From Erigeron canadensis (Eukaryota > Streptophyta > Magnoliopsida > Asterales > Asteraceae), in assembly GCF_010389155.1 (NCBI RefSeq), contig NC_057764.1, forward strand, positions 18,972,001 to 19,036,000: a stretch of 64,000 nucleotides of DNA. The letters run 5' to 3'. The position numbers and the translations under genes were made by a program. Under the pieces are notes generated by a model that was not told the DNA's origin, searched no databases, and saw nothing but the letters and a program-made list of their open reading frames with translations. Each line of letters starts with the position of its first letter. Within the stretch, counting starts at the first letter, position 1. This document shows positions 23,901 through 35,811 of this stretch, one piece after another.

Positions 23901-24578
23901 AAAAACATGTATCCAATGCATCCAAATGTATCCATAATGTAACCATAATGTAAATCAATAGGTATCTAACTCATGAAATCATATATGTATCCAAATCATG
24001 TTATCAAAATGTATCCCAAGATATGTTATCAACATGTATCCAAATATGTTATCAAAATGTATCAAAATAGACTATCAATCGTATAGTCAAAATAGGTTGT
24101 CACAATATACTATCATATGATTATGCTACGAAGCTCACCTGAATGCTAGCAACATGATTATGCTACGCAAGATATCAGTTAGCAAGTAACCGACACGCAA
24201 TAATCTGTTTCAAGTTATCATAATTAAGTATGTGTTCGTTATAGGTAAACGTGCTCTTAACGTGCCACCAATTGTTGACTATCTTGTCCAAAAGCGTACT
24301 AGTTTGATTTAAACCAACTTTTATAAGTTTGACCAAGGTTGACCAAATTACAAGTTTGACTAAGTTGACCAAAGTTGACCAAATCGACTAAAGTTGACCA
24401 TGGTTGACCAAATCGGGGTAATAATCGAAGTCCGAGGTCTCAATTGAAATTCGGGATATTATTGATCTTGAGGTCTTAAATTGAATTGGGGTCTTATTTT
24501 CACCAAAGGACAAAATTGCAATTGACAGGCTAAAATAAGAGGCTAAAATTAAGAGGCTAGTAAATTTGGGGTAGTATT

Positions 24579-24755
24579 TCCAAATACGATGTCACATTTG
24601 AAATACGAGGTCACAAACTGAAATACAAGGTCACATTTGGAATACGAGGTCGCAAACTGAAATACGGGGTCACATTTGAAATACAAGGTCGCAAACTGAA
24701 ATACGAGGTCACATTTGAAATACGAGGTCCAACTGGAAATACAAGGTCTCATTTC
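24579..24755 (+). repeat. AAATACGAGGTC tandem repeat
   Basis: About nine imperfect copies of a 19-20 bp unit (AAATACGAGGTCACATTTG alternating with AAATACGAGGTCGCAAACTG) form a 39-bp higher-order repeat. Related words recur at 26390-26520. The 79-residue ORF on the minus strand (24549-24788) simply translates these repeats. Confidence 0.85.
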
Positions 24756-25003
24756 GACGGGGTCGCAAACTTGGTTGTTCTTCCCCAAAATTCATTCTAG
24801 AAAACCCTAATCGTTTCTTTCTATCTGAAAAGTGTTTTTATAATCAGATTGTACTTTTAGACTCCCTAATATGATGGGAAAACAATACTAAAGTCGGAAA
24901 CTCGAAAAACGGACTTAAACCCGAAAACCCATTTGAACAAAGTTTGTAAAAAATGTACAAAAATTCTTATATCACAAGATTTTGATAACGAAATCACACG
25001 AAA

Positions 25004-25967
25004 TGTTAGGTCCAGATTTACTGGACTCGCTCTAGATGTGATTACTGTAGCCCTCTGAAAATTTGTCCAGAAATTATGTGAAGATCAGTGAACAACTTAC
25101 TTGTACAGGAATCTGGATTCCACCAGATTTGTTCACTGGACTTCACTCCAGTCAAGATCTTTCCACTGAAGAACATTCTCACTGAAGAAAGAAGTCTGAC
25201 AAATAGCGGAGCTCACTGGAAGACTTACTAGATCTCCTGACTAGAGTCTTTGTCAGTATTCTAGACCTTACAAGTCTGAACACTGATTACGAGGAATTGA
25301 CTTTATGCCTTTACATGCCTTTAACCGGACAATCCATTTGTCTTTTGTTAAAATCCTTACACGCATGTAAAGGTGGTTGGTTAATTAGTAGACAAGTCAC
25401 TATCATGTGACTTTATTCTTATACTTTAATCAATGCTTTTAAGGAATTAAAGTAATTTCCTTAAATGCATGTAACCATATTTGTACGGCAAAAAGAATAT
25501 TCTATTTATTCTTTTTGCCTATAAATACCAAGTCACTTCCTCGTCCAAATTACATACTTTTGCAATTTGGTGCCTTTCCTCAAATACTCTCGATCTAAAC
25601 AGTCATACTTTACAACTTTAAGTATTTTGATCAAAGAGTTTATTTAGCAAAGATTAGATCACTTGTAATTCATAGGTTGTTTAGATACTTACTTTGTAAT
25701 ATCTTGTTCCGCAACAACCTTGTATTTTATTTAACATCAATAAATAAAATACACTTTGAAAATTACATTGTGTCTCACCATTTACTTACTTGCTTATCTT
25801 TATATTGCTTAAGTACGTATTACGTTATATATATTCTTGCATTTATATTTATCGTAATACTAGTCCAATCTAGTGCTTACTTAACGTTTAATACTAGTTC
25901 TATCTAGTGATTACTTGACTTGTTATTTTACACTTGTGGGTTAAACCATCGAGTGAGGGACTTCACA
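25004..25967 (+). mobile_element. Copia solo LTR, 964 bp
   Basis: It begins TGTTAGGTCC and ends CTTCACA. It is flanked by the 5-bp direct repeat CGAAA (24999-25003 and 25968-25972). There is no internal region. A TATA-like CCTATAAATACC lies near 25517-25529. The segment at 25676-25750 (GTTGTTTAGAT..., then CCGCAACAACCTTGTA) resembles 58650-58715 in the Sirevirus-like LTR, so it derives from a related Copia lineage. The ORF at 25677-25907 is not a gene. Confidence 0.82.
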
Positions 25968-26236
25968 CGAAACTTTGACAAAAGATGTAGTATATGATTC
26001 TAAACGTTTTGGACGTAAAAAGTTTGATACTTGGTGGGTGTAGTGTGTGTATTGAAAGAAAAACCGAAAAAAAAAAGAAGAACATAAAAAGGGTTTTGAT
26101 TCTTACATCAAATCTGCCCAAAATAGATGTTTAAAATGATGCTTAGAAGGTAGAAAAACTATTTTTGACATTAAATCTAAACAAAAGTAAGGTTGGATTT
26201 TATTAAAACTTGTTGTTTATGGGGTAGTAATGGTGA

Positions 26237-26285
26237 GGTAGTAAAGGGAATATGAGGTAGCAAAAGTGTGTGTGTGTGTTTTTGT
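26237..26285. repeat. GT microsatellite
   Basis: A (GT)n run lies within a GT-rich stretch at the right side of the insertion block. Confidence 0.7.
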
Positions 26286-26599
26286 TAGGAGGCTAGGTTG
26301 ATGGAAAAATGAGTAAGTGTGGAGAATGAGAGTATTTATAGGTAGGGTTAAAGAGAAGGTTTTCATTCAAGGCCTTAATGCTAGGTCGAACCAAATACGA
26401 TGCGGCCACCTAAATACGAGGCTGGCACAAATACGAGGCTAACTCCAACTACGATGCCAATTTAAAATTACGATGTTGACTTAAAATACATGTCTGAAAC
26501 CGATTTACGAGGTCGTATTCACTAAAAAAACTTTATTTTGACTTGAAAACTTAAATGATCAACTCATAGGTGTTACAACAGGTAAAGATTCATAACCAG

Positions 26600-28770
26600 A
26601 ATTCGAAGAGAAAATCAAAACACCTTAACCGAACCGTTCAACAGTATTCCCTCGAGTAAATCAACCAGCTCAAATATGAAGAATGGGTGATCAAGCACAA
26701 CCAGTTGATCCCAACAACCGTCCCTACAGGCAAAAAAAAGGAGGGAAGTACCGGCTAACCAAGGCACTGCCATTCTCCTCCAGCTATCGGGGTAGATTTC
26801 TCTCTTTAGGGGAATCATTTGAAGAGTATTGAAGAAGAAAAGTTCGATGAAGTTACAAACTGTAATCCACATGGCCATCTTGAGAGATTTGAAAAGATAT
26901 GCATGTTGTATCAGTATGGTGAAAGACGAGCTGATCCAGTGAAACTTGAGCTCTTTCCACTTACTCTTTGTGGAGATGCAAAAGCTTGGCTCAAGGAACA
27001 ACCGGATGATCTGTATTCTACATAGGCTGAACTTCGGGAAGGTTTTATTGATGAGTTCTATTCTGTAAGAACTCAAAGACAGCTGGAGAACGAGATCAGG
27101 GCATTCACTCAAGATGCAGGTGAAGATGTGATTGATGCTTGGAAAAGATACAAGGAAATGCTCAGAAACTGTCCAGGGCATAATTTGAATATTGAAGCAG
27201 TGGCTGAGATCTTCTATGATGGTTTGCTCAGAAAAACTAAAAGGGAACTTGTAGGTGCTTTTGGAGGTAGTTTGATGATATGGCCAAGGAATTCTCAACC
27301 CGTGAGGAAACTCCAAGTAAGCGAACTATGAATAAGACTTTTGCTAAGGTAGAAAGTAGTGAAGAGTCAAGACTAGTTGTTGAGGTCAAAGCACTCTCAA
27401 ACCAAATGAATGAGAGATCTGACAACCAAGATAACAAGTTCAGAAGTCTTGAAAGAGATATTAAGGTAATGGCAGATGGATGTGACAATTGTGGACAGTT
27501 GCATTACATGGAAGATTGCCCGGACCAGCTAGCTCAGGATGTTAATTATGTTCAGAATCAACCACAGGGAAACTTCAGTCAGAACACCGGTTATCAAAGC
27601 CAGAATTCAGGTACTTCTTATCCCTCATCTTCTTTTAATACTAACAATTATGGGTATGGTGGCAACAGGTTCAGCAGGTTTAATAGTCAACAGAGCGCGA
27701 CTGTTGAGTTTAGAGATATTGTGAAGGATTTCATTGGTGCTCAGAGAGCTACAAACGAGCAAGTAGCGGAAGAATCCAAGAAGATGCATTCGGCTTTGGA
27801 TGCGGTCACTACTCGTTTGGATGGTTTGACGAATAAGTTGGAGCAGAATACTAAGAGCACTCAAGCTACCTTCAAGGATTTGGAAACGAAGCTGGAAAGG
27901 CTAGGAAATTCAAATAGGCAGCCCGGTACTCTACCGAGCAATACTCAGAAAAATCCCAAGCCTCAGCAGAATAACCAAGGATCGGGATCAAAGTACAACC
28001 TTTCTAATGCTCGACATGAGCAAGTGAATGCGATCACAACAAGAGCAGGTAATACTTATAATTATGCAAATCCGTTACCTGATGATACTACTCCTCTTGT
28101 GCGGGTTGAAACTGATGAAGTTGTTGATGATGAGATTGAGATGGAGCCGAACCCAGCCGTGAAGACACCGGCCGTTCCATTCAAAGCTGTCGAGAAACCT
28201 ACTGTTGAGAAGCCACCGGTTAAACCGTATCAACCGAAGATACCATTTCCTCAACGATTGAGGAAGGCAAAGATCAAGGAAAATTACAAGAAATTTGTTG
28301 ATTTGATTCAAAATGTTAACATTACTATTCCTTTAGTTGATGTTCTTGCAGGTATGCCAAATTATGCAAAGTTTTTCAAGGAACTCATCTCGGATAAGAA
28401 GAAGTTGGAAGAGGCGAAGACGGCAGTCATGAGTGCCGAGTGTTCCGCCATGATCAAGAACGAGATTCCTCCTAAGTTGGAAGACCTAAGGAGTTTTCTT
28501 ATCTATTGTTCTTTTGGTGCTATATTGTATAAGGCACTAGCCTATCTAGGGGCTAGCATTAATTTGATGCCTTATTCGGTTTATAAAAAGTTGTCTTTAG
28601 GTGAATTGACCCCTACTTGCATGAGCATTAGGCTTGCGGACCGATCATTCCAATATCCCATGAGGATAGCGGAAAATTTACAAATCAAGGTAGGTCATAT
28701 GATATTCTCGGTAGATTTTGATATTCTTGAGATGGAGGTGGATGTTATTGTGCCTCTAATTCTAGGCTGA
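26600..28770 (+). pseudogene. Gypsy (Athila-type) gag and protease remnant
   Basis: The gag core begins near 26819 with NPHGHLERFEKICMLY, FPLTLCGDAKAWLKEQ and, after a stop at 27023, ENEIRAFTQDAGEDVIDAWK and FYDGLL. After a frameshift, 27280-28770 carries 496 residues: a zinc motif CDNCGQLHYMEDC (CX2CX3HX4C), a Gln/Asn-rich linker, a Pro-rich segment, and the retropepsin with LGASINLMPYSVYKKL and VIVPLILG. The Asp that should precede LGAS is Tyr (codon TAT), so the protease would be inactive. The frame ends in TGA at 28768. It is a decayed copy. Confidence 0.9.
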
Positions 28771-28779
28771 CCCTTCCTT

Positions 28780-30768
28780 ATGACTGCGGATGCTATCATT
28801 CGGGTTAAGGCTAAGGAGATTTCCTTAGGTATCGGAGAAGACCGGGTAGTTTTTAATGTTGATAGAGCTCTTAAGCATCCTTACTCGTGTGATGAATCTT
28901 GTTTCAGGATTGATGTTATTGAAGAAGAAGAAGATGCTTTGGAGAAAGAGCTCATGGATATCTTGGACATGGAAGATGGACAAGCATTGCTCGCTTGTAA
29001 TGAAAAAGATAAAGTGTTAGTTGAAGAGATGGTGTAAGAAATCATGGCATTAAGTGTTGATGAAACTCCACCGGAGGATGAGACCTTTGAAGAGATCACA
29101 GCTAGTGAAAGCACACGGGTGCTTACATTGATCGAGAGTCCTCCTACCGAGTTGGAACTCAAACCCTTGCCGGATCATCTCGAATATGCCTATCTTAAAG
29201 GTATATCTTTCTTACCCGATGTCATTTCATCTTCATTGTTGGAGGATGAAAAATATAGACTTTTGACCGTCCTTAAGGCTCATAAAAGAGCCTTTGCATG
29301 GAAAATTTCTGATATTCCGGGTATAAGTTCAGAATTTTGCAAGCACACCATAAATTTTGTTGATTATGCTAAACCGGTTGTGCAAAGACAACATAGATTA
29401 AATCCTAATATGAAAGAGGTTTTTAAAAAAGAGGTCATTAAGTTGTTAGATGCGGGAATCATATTCCCCATTTCGGATAGTTCTTGGGTGAGTCCAGTAC
29501 ATTGTGTACCGAAAAAGGGTGGGATGACCATAGTTTTAAATGAAAAGAATGAATTGATTCCCACTAGAATTGCCACATGGTGGAGGGTATGTATTGATTA
29601 TCAGAAATTAAATGATGCAACCCGCAAAGACCATTTCCCATTACCCTTTATCGATCAAATGCTCGAACGGCTTGTCGGTAACGAGTATTTTTGCTTTCTA
29701 GATGGGTTTTCTGGGTACATTCAAATACCCATTGACCCTAAGGACCAAGAAAAGACCACGTTTACTTGTCCCTATGGCACTTATGCCTATAGGAGGATGC
29801 CATTTGGTCTTTGCAATGAACCCGGTACTTTCCAACGATGTATGATTGCCATTTTTCAAGACATGATTGAAACATCTTTGGAAGTTTTTATGGATGATTT
29901 TTTGGTTTTTGGTAGTTCATTCGAGAATTGTCTAGAGAGTCTTGATAGGATGTTGGAAAAGTGTGAGGGGGCACACTTGGTCTTGAATTGGGAAAAGTGT
30001 CATTTTATGGTTAAAGAAGGGATTGTTTTGGGGCACAAAGTTTCTGAGGCGGATCTAGAGGTTGATAAAGCTAAAATAGATGTCATAACTAAATTACCTC
30101 CACCCACTAATGTTAAATCAATTAGAAGCTTTTTGGGTCATGCCAGTTTTTATCACAGGTTCATCAAAGATTTTTCAAAAATAACCCTGCCAATGACCAA
30201 GTTGTTGGAAAAGGATGTCCTGTTTGTGTTTAATGATGAGTGTCTTAACGCATTTAACTTGTTAAAGAAAGAATTGACTAATGCACCGATTATGACTTCA
30301 CCCGATTGGTCATTACCCTTTGAGTTAATGTGTGATGCTAGCGACTTTGCCTTAGGGGCCGTTTTAGGGCAACGGGAGGATAAACATTTTCGTCCCATTT
30401 CATATGCTAGTAAGACTCTCAACTCGGCCCAACAAAATTACACCGTGACTGAAAAAGAATTGTTAGCCATTGTGTATGCTTTTGACAAATTTCGTCCCTA
30501 CTTGGTTTTAAATAAGACTATTTTTTACACGGATCATTCCGCATTGAGGTATTTGTTTTCCAAACAAGATGCCAAGCCTCGTCTCATCCGTTGAGTCTTG
30601 ATTTTCCAAGAACTCGACATTGAGATCAAGGATAAAAAGGGGGCGGAAAATGTGGCGGTCGACCATTTAAGTAGGCTTGCAAACCCTCACCTTAAGGAGT
30701 TGCAAGAGCATGAAATTGATGATAACTTTCCTGATAAAGATTTGATGCAGGTTCAAGGTGAAGAAGTA
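28780..30768 (+). pseudogene. Gypsy reverse transcriptase and RNase H remnant
   Basis: 28780-29037 is the linker after protease. 29044-30594 is a 516-residue open frame with RT blocks (WRVCIDYQKLNDATRKDHFP, FLDGFSGYIQIPI, YRRMPFGLCN), the catalytic FMDDF with MDD at 29890-29898, the thumb (IRSFLGHASFYHRFIKDFSK) and RNase H (FELMCDASDFALGAVLGQ, TEKELLAIVYAFDKFRPYL, TDHSALRYL). Single stops at 29035 and 30592 interrupt an otherwise collinear sequence. The sequence continues in frame after 30594 with DIEIKDKKGAENVAVDHLSR. Confidence 0.93.
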
Positions 30769-30770
30769 CC

Positions 30771-32051
30771 ATGATTTGCGGACATTGCTAACTATCTTGG
30801 TGCTAACATTCTTCCCGACGATATGACTTCTCAACAAAAGAGAAAGTTCTTCTCTGAGATACGTCATTATTTTTGGGAAGATCCATATTTGTTTAGAATG
30901 TGTGCAGATGGAATGATCAGGAGATGTGTTGCCGGTGCTGAAACCCGGGAAATTTTGGATGCATGCCACCATGGCCCTACCGGTGGTCATTATGGACCGT
31001 CTGTGACCAGTAAAAAAGGTATACGATGTAGGATTTTATTAGCCTACCATTTTCAGGGAAGTTAAGACCTTGGTGGAAGTTTGCGATGCATGTCAACGTC
31101 AAGGTAATATCACTAAAAGAGATGAAATGCCTCAATAGATGATTCAGGTATGTGAGGTTTTTGATGTATAGGGGTTGATTTTATGGGTCCTTTCCCCCAT
31201 CGAATAAGTTTCTTTATATTTTGGTAGCCGTTGATTATGTGTACAAATGGGACGAGGCTAAAGCCCTTCCGACTAATGATGCTAAAGTTATTGATTTTTT
31301 GAAAAAGTTGTTTAGTCGATTTGGTATACCAAAGGCCTTAATTAGTGATCGCGGGACCCATTTCGCGAATCATCAGCTTGCTAAGGTTTTAAAGAGGTAT
31401 AGGGTGACCCATAGGTTCTCCACCTCTTATCACCCTCAAACAAGCGACCAAGTGGAAAACACGAATAAGGCTTTGAAAAGGATTCTTGAAAAGACCGTGC
31501 ATGATAACCCAAAGATTTGGGCCAAGAGGCTTGATGATGCCTTGTGAGCATTTTGAACCGCCTACAAGACTCCAATTGGTACTACCCCTTATAAGCTTCT
31601 ATATGGTAGAACTTGTCATCTCCCGGTTGAGATTGAGCACAAAGCCTATTGGGCTTTGCAAAATTGTAATATGGATTTAATCTTGGCTGGTGAGTAAAGG
31701 TTTTTGCAGTTGCACGAGTTGGATGAAATGAGGTTGCAAGCTTATGACAACTCCATGCTATACAAGGAGTGTACAAAAGCTTGGCATGATAGTAAGATCA
31801 AGAGAAAGGAGTTTAAAGTCGGTGACAAGGTGCTTTTGTTCCAATCTAAGTACAAACTTAAAGCACCGAAGCTCAAGTCAAGATGGATAGGGCCGTATGT
31901 GGTGAAAAAGAGTTATTCATCTAGATATATGGAGTTGATTGGCAATGATGAGACCTTTATCGTGAATGGACACCGTTTGAAGCATTACTATGAGGAAAAT
32001 GAAGAAAATGCGGAAGTGTTCAAAATTGGCTTTTATGCCATCAACAAGTGA
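30771..32051 (+). pseudogene. Gypsy integrase remnant
   Basis: The zinc-binding part (CHHGPTGGHYG, then [10 protein letters not shown] across a frame break) is at 30960-31110. The catalytic core is split by an indel near 31195. GVDFMGPFP carries the first Asp, ISDRGTHF the second, and a Glu in QTSDQVENTN the third. The C-terminal part at 31704-32051 includes FKVGDKVLLFQSKYKL and RWIGPYVVKKSY. Stops at 30772, 31135, 31545 and 31695 leave no functional enzyme. Confidence 0.9.
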
Positions 32052-32660
32052 AAGTAAAGGTGATCGAGTCAAGCTTAGGACTCGTTAATAAATTAAGCGC
32101 TTATCAGGAGGCAACCCGAGTTTGTTTTTATTTTATTTTTCATTTTCTCTTATCATTTTCTTTTCTTACAATATAAATATCCATAAAAATTGAAAAAGGT
32201 TAAAAATACAAAAAGATTTTATTTTATTTTTATTTATTTTGTTTGCTTTTCAGTTTCTAATGTTTTTATGTCGAGAATTGCAGGTCCGAAGGTTGTCTCG
32301 AGTGTTAAGGTAAGTAATTTGCAAAGGTAAGCGTGGGCGTCGTTAGAAAAAGTGTCACTTTCGGTCCTTTTGTCTGTTAAGTGTTTGAGTTGTCGTTAAA
32401 AGCTGATTTCAACTAGGCTTGTAACGCCTGTGACTTTATTAACGCCCGTCAGGAGGAATTTTTTGATTTCTACCTGTAACGGGCCGTTACATTCGTAACT
32501 GCTGTTAACAATCTTCTTTACTTATCACGCCGGTTAGTTGGCTTACACCCGTTACGCGCCTAGTACATTTGTAACGCCCGTGAGCACTGAAATGGCCGTT
32601 ACACGCGTTTTTTAAGGATAAGGTTCGGTTTTTCTGTGCAGAAAATCTATAAAACAAATC
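32052..32660 (+). other. Gypsy 3' untranslated region with repeated TAACGCCCGT words
   Basis: The AGGAGGCAACCCGAGT phrase just after integrase is common in the 3' part of Athila/Tat elements. From about 32409 to 32610 the word GTAACGCCCGT and its complement recur about eight times, giving a GC-richer patch. No env-like frame is visible. No LTR follows. Confidence 0.5.
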
Positions 32661-34415
32661 TTCACACACACAAACACGATCGACAGAAGAAAAAAAAGAT
32701 GAAAAAATGAGCTTGGGTTGTCAGTTGGTATTTCTTACTTTTTGTGAAATCATTTTTGTAAGTTGGTTCATTTATTACACCAACAAAAACTTCAATGTTT
32801 CTACAAACTATAAGAGTTTAGTTGGTACATCTTTATAACCAACGAAAAATGATGGTGTTACAAATGAAAAACAACGTAAATTATATATTTTACTTCCTAT
32901 AGCTTTACATGTTTTGCAAATTTATTATATAGTTTATGAAGTTATTCGATATTTTTATATTGTGTTTTATGGTAGAGATGTAGAGAGAAAGTAACTTAAA
33001 AAGATAAGGAGAGAAAAGTTAAATTTTTTAGTTAGTATTTTTCATTTTTATAATTTTTTCAACATAAAACCATTCAAAAAATAAAAAAATATAAAAAAAA
33101 AGTTAAAAAAAAAAATACAACTTACATATGTGTAGATATCTACACATGTACATACATGTGTAAGGTATAAAAGTCTACACATGTAGGGATTTATTTTTAA
33201 TTATTTTAAATTTTTTTAATTTTTTGAATTTCACCAAAAAAAATAAAAAAGTAAAAAAAATTTAAAATGAAAAAAAAAATAAAAATAAAAATTAGCCCTT
33301 CTTTCTATTTTGTACTTAAGCAACTTTCTCATTTAATCTCTCTTTGTATTCTATATAAATAAAATATGAATGATCATTTGATGGTTATAACAAAAAGTTT
33401 GAAGGTAAAAAATTTAATGTAAAATAGTCGGTTCAAAGTTATATGATAATTTTAGATTGAAAAATAATTTAAATTTTAAATGAGTTGGAGATGACCTTAT
33501 TCATGAATTCTTTTATAAGCTTAAGTATAAATACAAAATTCTATATGATTAAGTAAACATCATTTGTTTTGATGTTAAAAATTCAATATAACTTATCTTT
33601 ATTTTGTTTATTTTATACTTTTATATTTATTTAATCATCGAATTTAAACATTTTTCTTCTTTTTACCATGTTATAAATTGAAAAACGTAACTAAAGGATG
33701 ACAAAATCTTGTTTATCCTTGTATGACATTTTATATTTAGCTTGTAAAATATATGATAATAACGTGATGATATTTTAAATCTTCTTTGTCCGATGTTTAG
33801 AAAGTTTAAACATATACTCCGTAAGATATTAAACAACAACTATCTCACTTCATTTTTATAATAAACTTTTCAGTTGGCCGTTTGAAAAAAAAAATCTCAC
33901 TTCATTCTTGTAAGCTTTATGTGTCATGTCATATATCTACCGGACAAAGTTTTGTCGGTCGTTTCTGAATTTCAAGTCATTATGTATGCCGTCACTATAT
34001 GTGTTGTGCGTGGATTTATATACCGATTTTAGTGTTGCATAAGTGTTTTAGTTATGGTTAAATGACTAACAATCGACATAGTTCAACTGCGAAAAATTTC
34101 CTGACGAGTTTAATTTTATGTCAGTTTTAGTGTTTTACTAGAAATATGCATACATTTAAACTTGTTGACTAACAAGATAGCGGTTCTACTAATTGAACCG
34201 ACCAATTTGAAATGGTTATATATATATATATATATATATATAAAGGCCTTTTACTGAAAAAAATATTAATTTTTATAAAAATGTGAAAAATCCAAATACC
34301 AAATCGACAACTGTGAGTCCTGCCATCAAGATTGCAACTTGCAACGTTGTAATTACGAAACTGGGCCAGTTTGTACTTTGTGCAATAGTACAAATTTTTG
34401 CAACTACCATGGGTC
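32661..34415. other. Gene-free AT-rich stretch
   Basis: No gene is supported. 33060-33300 is A/T-rich with short self-complementary words (TACACATGT and similar) that can form small hairpins. A (TA)n microsatellite lies at 34215-34243. Confidence 0.6.
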
Positions 34416-35283
34416 TATGTGACCCATTAATAAATGAGTAAATTTCATATTTACTCTCATTAAACCATACAAATTTTAAATATACCCATCTCATATTAAA
34501 AATATCAAATTTACCCAACCTAAATATTAAAATATCAAATATATCCAAATCACTAATTTAATAATATTTATACATAAAAAAAATCAATAATAATTATTTT
34601 TTAATCATAGAATGACAATAATATCCTTTTAAAATTGTTAAAATTCTGCTTATTTTCATTCTCATAACATGTTTTCATGAATCAAAATTGCTATAATAAC
34701 GCTCTTCATTATTGTTTTGTTAGTTATTTCTTTTTTTTTGTTTATTTTTCTCAATGTTTAGACTTTAGATGATTCATAAGGTTTGAAATTACCCATTACG
34801 TAGTCCGTGACCTACTATGTTTTGTCAAAAACATAATCTGCTAAGAACGTACAAGATAGTTAATTTAGTATTTTATAATGCATATTTAGTTTATAAAAGT
34901 TTGGATGCAGCCGTGTAGATTTCATGATCAGGCTAACAAGAACAAGAAGTGTTTTATTAATCACATGGAGCAACTTATCGAGAAGTCTTTTTATTATATA
35001 CTCGTATTTGGCATTTCAATAGTTACACATTTTAAATTTCTTTAATATATGTAAAAGAATTTTGCAGATGCATTATCGTTGTTTTAAGTAGGGTATTGTA
35101 GTCATTATATATCATTGATTTTTTTTTATATATAAACGTTATTAAATTAATGGTTTAGGGATATTTGATATTTTAATATTAATGTTGGGTAAATTTAATA
35201 TTTTTAATGTGAGATGGGTATATTTAATATTTACATGGTTTAATGAGGATAAATATGAAAATTCACTTTTAATAAATAGGGCA
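34416..35283. mobile_element. Long-TIR foldback element, about 0.87 kb
   Basis: About 165 bp at 34420-34585 is inverted at 35120-35283. The shared words include GAGATGGGTATATTTAA, GTTGGGTAAATTT and TGGTTTAATGAG on the complementary strands. The interior (34590-35120) has no coding capacity. Long TIRs suggest a Mutator-like element, but I could not find a 9-bp duplication. ORFs at 34273-34548 and 35182-35379 are translations of the two TIRs. Confidence 0.7.
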
Positions 35284-35375
35284 ATTATTAAGCTAATAAG
35301 GCCCGAGACTCAGTTTAAGGATCTAGTGACCAAAGTAATGTATGTCCATGTTGCCAAAGTTGAAACTAGTAACAA

Positions 35376-35800
35376 CTAGTAAGATTACCCGCGCAACGTA
35401 AGTTTGTATATAGCAAAAGAAGTGTTTTTTACTATTACATTACGTAAGAGATGTTATACATTGTACAACAAAAGAGATGTTTGAGATGATATACATTGTA
35501 ATGCAACAAATTAACCTGCAGAGAAAACATAATTAATTAATATAAAATAACTAAACAATTAAAAGAAAAAAAGAACTAATGAGATACTGCATTACAACGA
35601 CACAATGTGAAATCAACAAAAATCATTTAATGATATAAATCTTCATAATCATATTAGGTTCAAAGTAGCCCAGAGAACAAGATTTTTTAGGAAAAAAAAA
35701 ACCTAAAGAGAAATAGTAAACAACGAAACAATTAATAAAAAGATATTACTGAAAATGAGCCCTAATAAAAACTTACTTTGGTGCATTCAAAATATCACTT
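35376..35800 (-). mobile_element. Helitron 3' end (minus strand)
   Basis: On the minus strand the sequence reads CGTTGCGCGGGTAATCTTACTAG followed by T, a typical Helitron 3' end. It lies on the right side of the CTAG at 35376-35379. The 5' end would be to the right and was not identified, so 35800 is only a guess. Confidence 0.45.
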
Positions 35801-35811
35801 TACAATATATA

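Larger units (their letters stand above)
23296..26577. mobile_element. Insertion of about 3.3 kb in the Gypsy leader
   Basis: This block separates the PBS-proximal gag start from the gag core, which normally are contiguous. A 5-bp repeat TTACA occurs at 23291-23295 and 26573-26577 and could be a target duplication, but the termini (TAGGAAG...CATAGGTG) are not classical LTR ends. It is built of repeats: a 40-bp tandem array (23791-23900), TTGACC-rich sequence (24340-24415), an AAATACGAGGTC array (24579-24755, resuming at 26390-26520), and a nested solo LTR. It may itself be a long solo LTR. No gene was found. Confidence 0.45.
22476..32660 (+). mobile_element. Decayed Ty3/Gypsy element, Athila type
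   Basis: The element is identified by a primer-binding site at 22807, then gag (26819 onward), a zinc motif, retropepsin, RT, RNase H and integrase (to 32051), all on the plus strand. The order PR-RT-RH-IN is Ty3/Gypsy. The retropepsin (LGASINLMP), the RT and the CX2CX3HX4C motif fit the Athila lineage. The coding part has many stops and frameshifts. A block of 3.3 kb (23296-26577) interrupts the gag leader. I found no matching 3' LTR, so the right border (about 32660) is approximate. The left LTR may run from 22476 (TGATG) to 22800 (CATCA), but it could start farther upstream. Confidence 0.85.

Noticed and set aside
26615..27316. 233-codon minus-strand ORF
   Set aside because: It is antisense to the Athila gag core, which has clear domain similarity on the plus strand.
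34273..35379. Two ORFs with similar peptides (RWVYLKFVWFNE and RWVYLIFTWFNE) on opposite strands
   Set aside because: They are the two inverted repeats of one foldback element, not a gene family.
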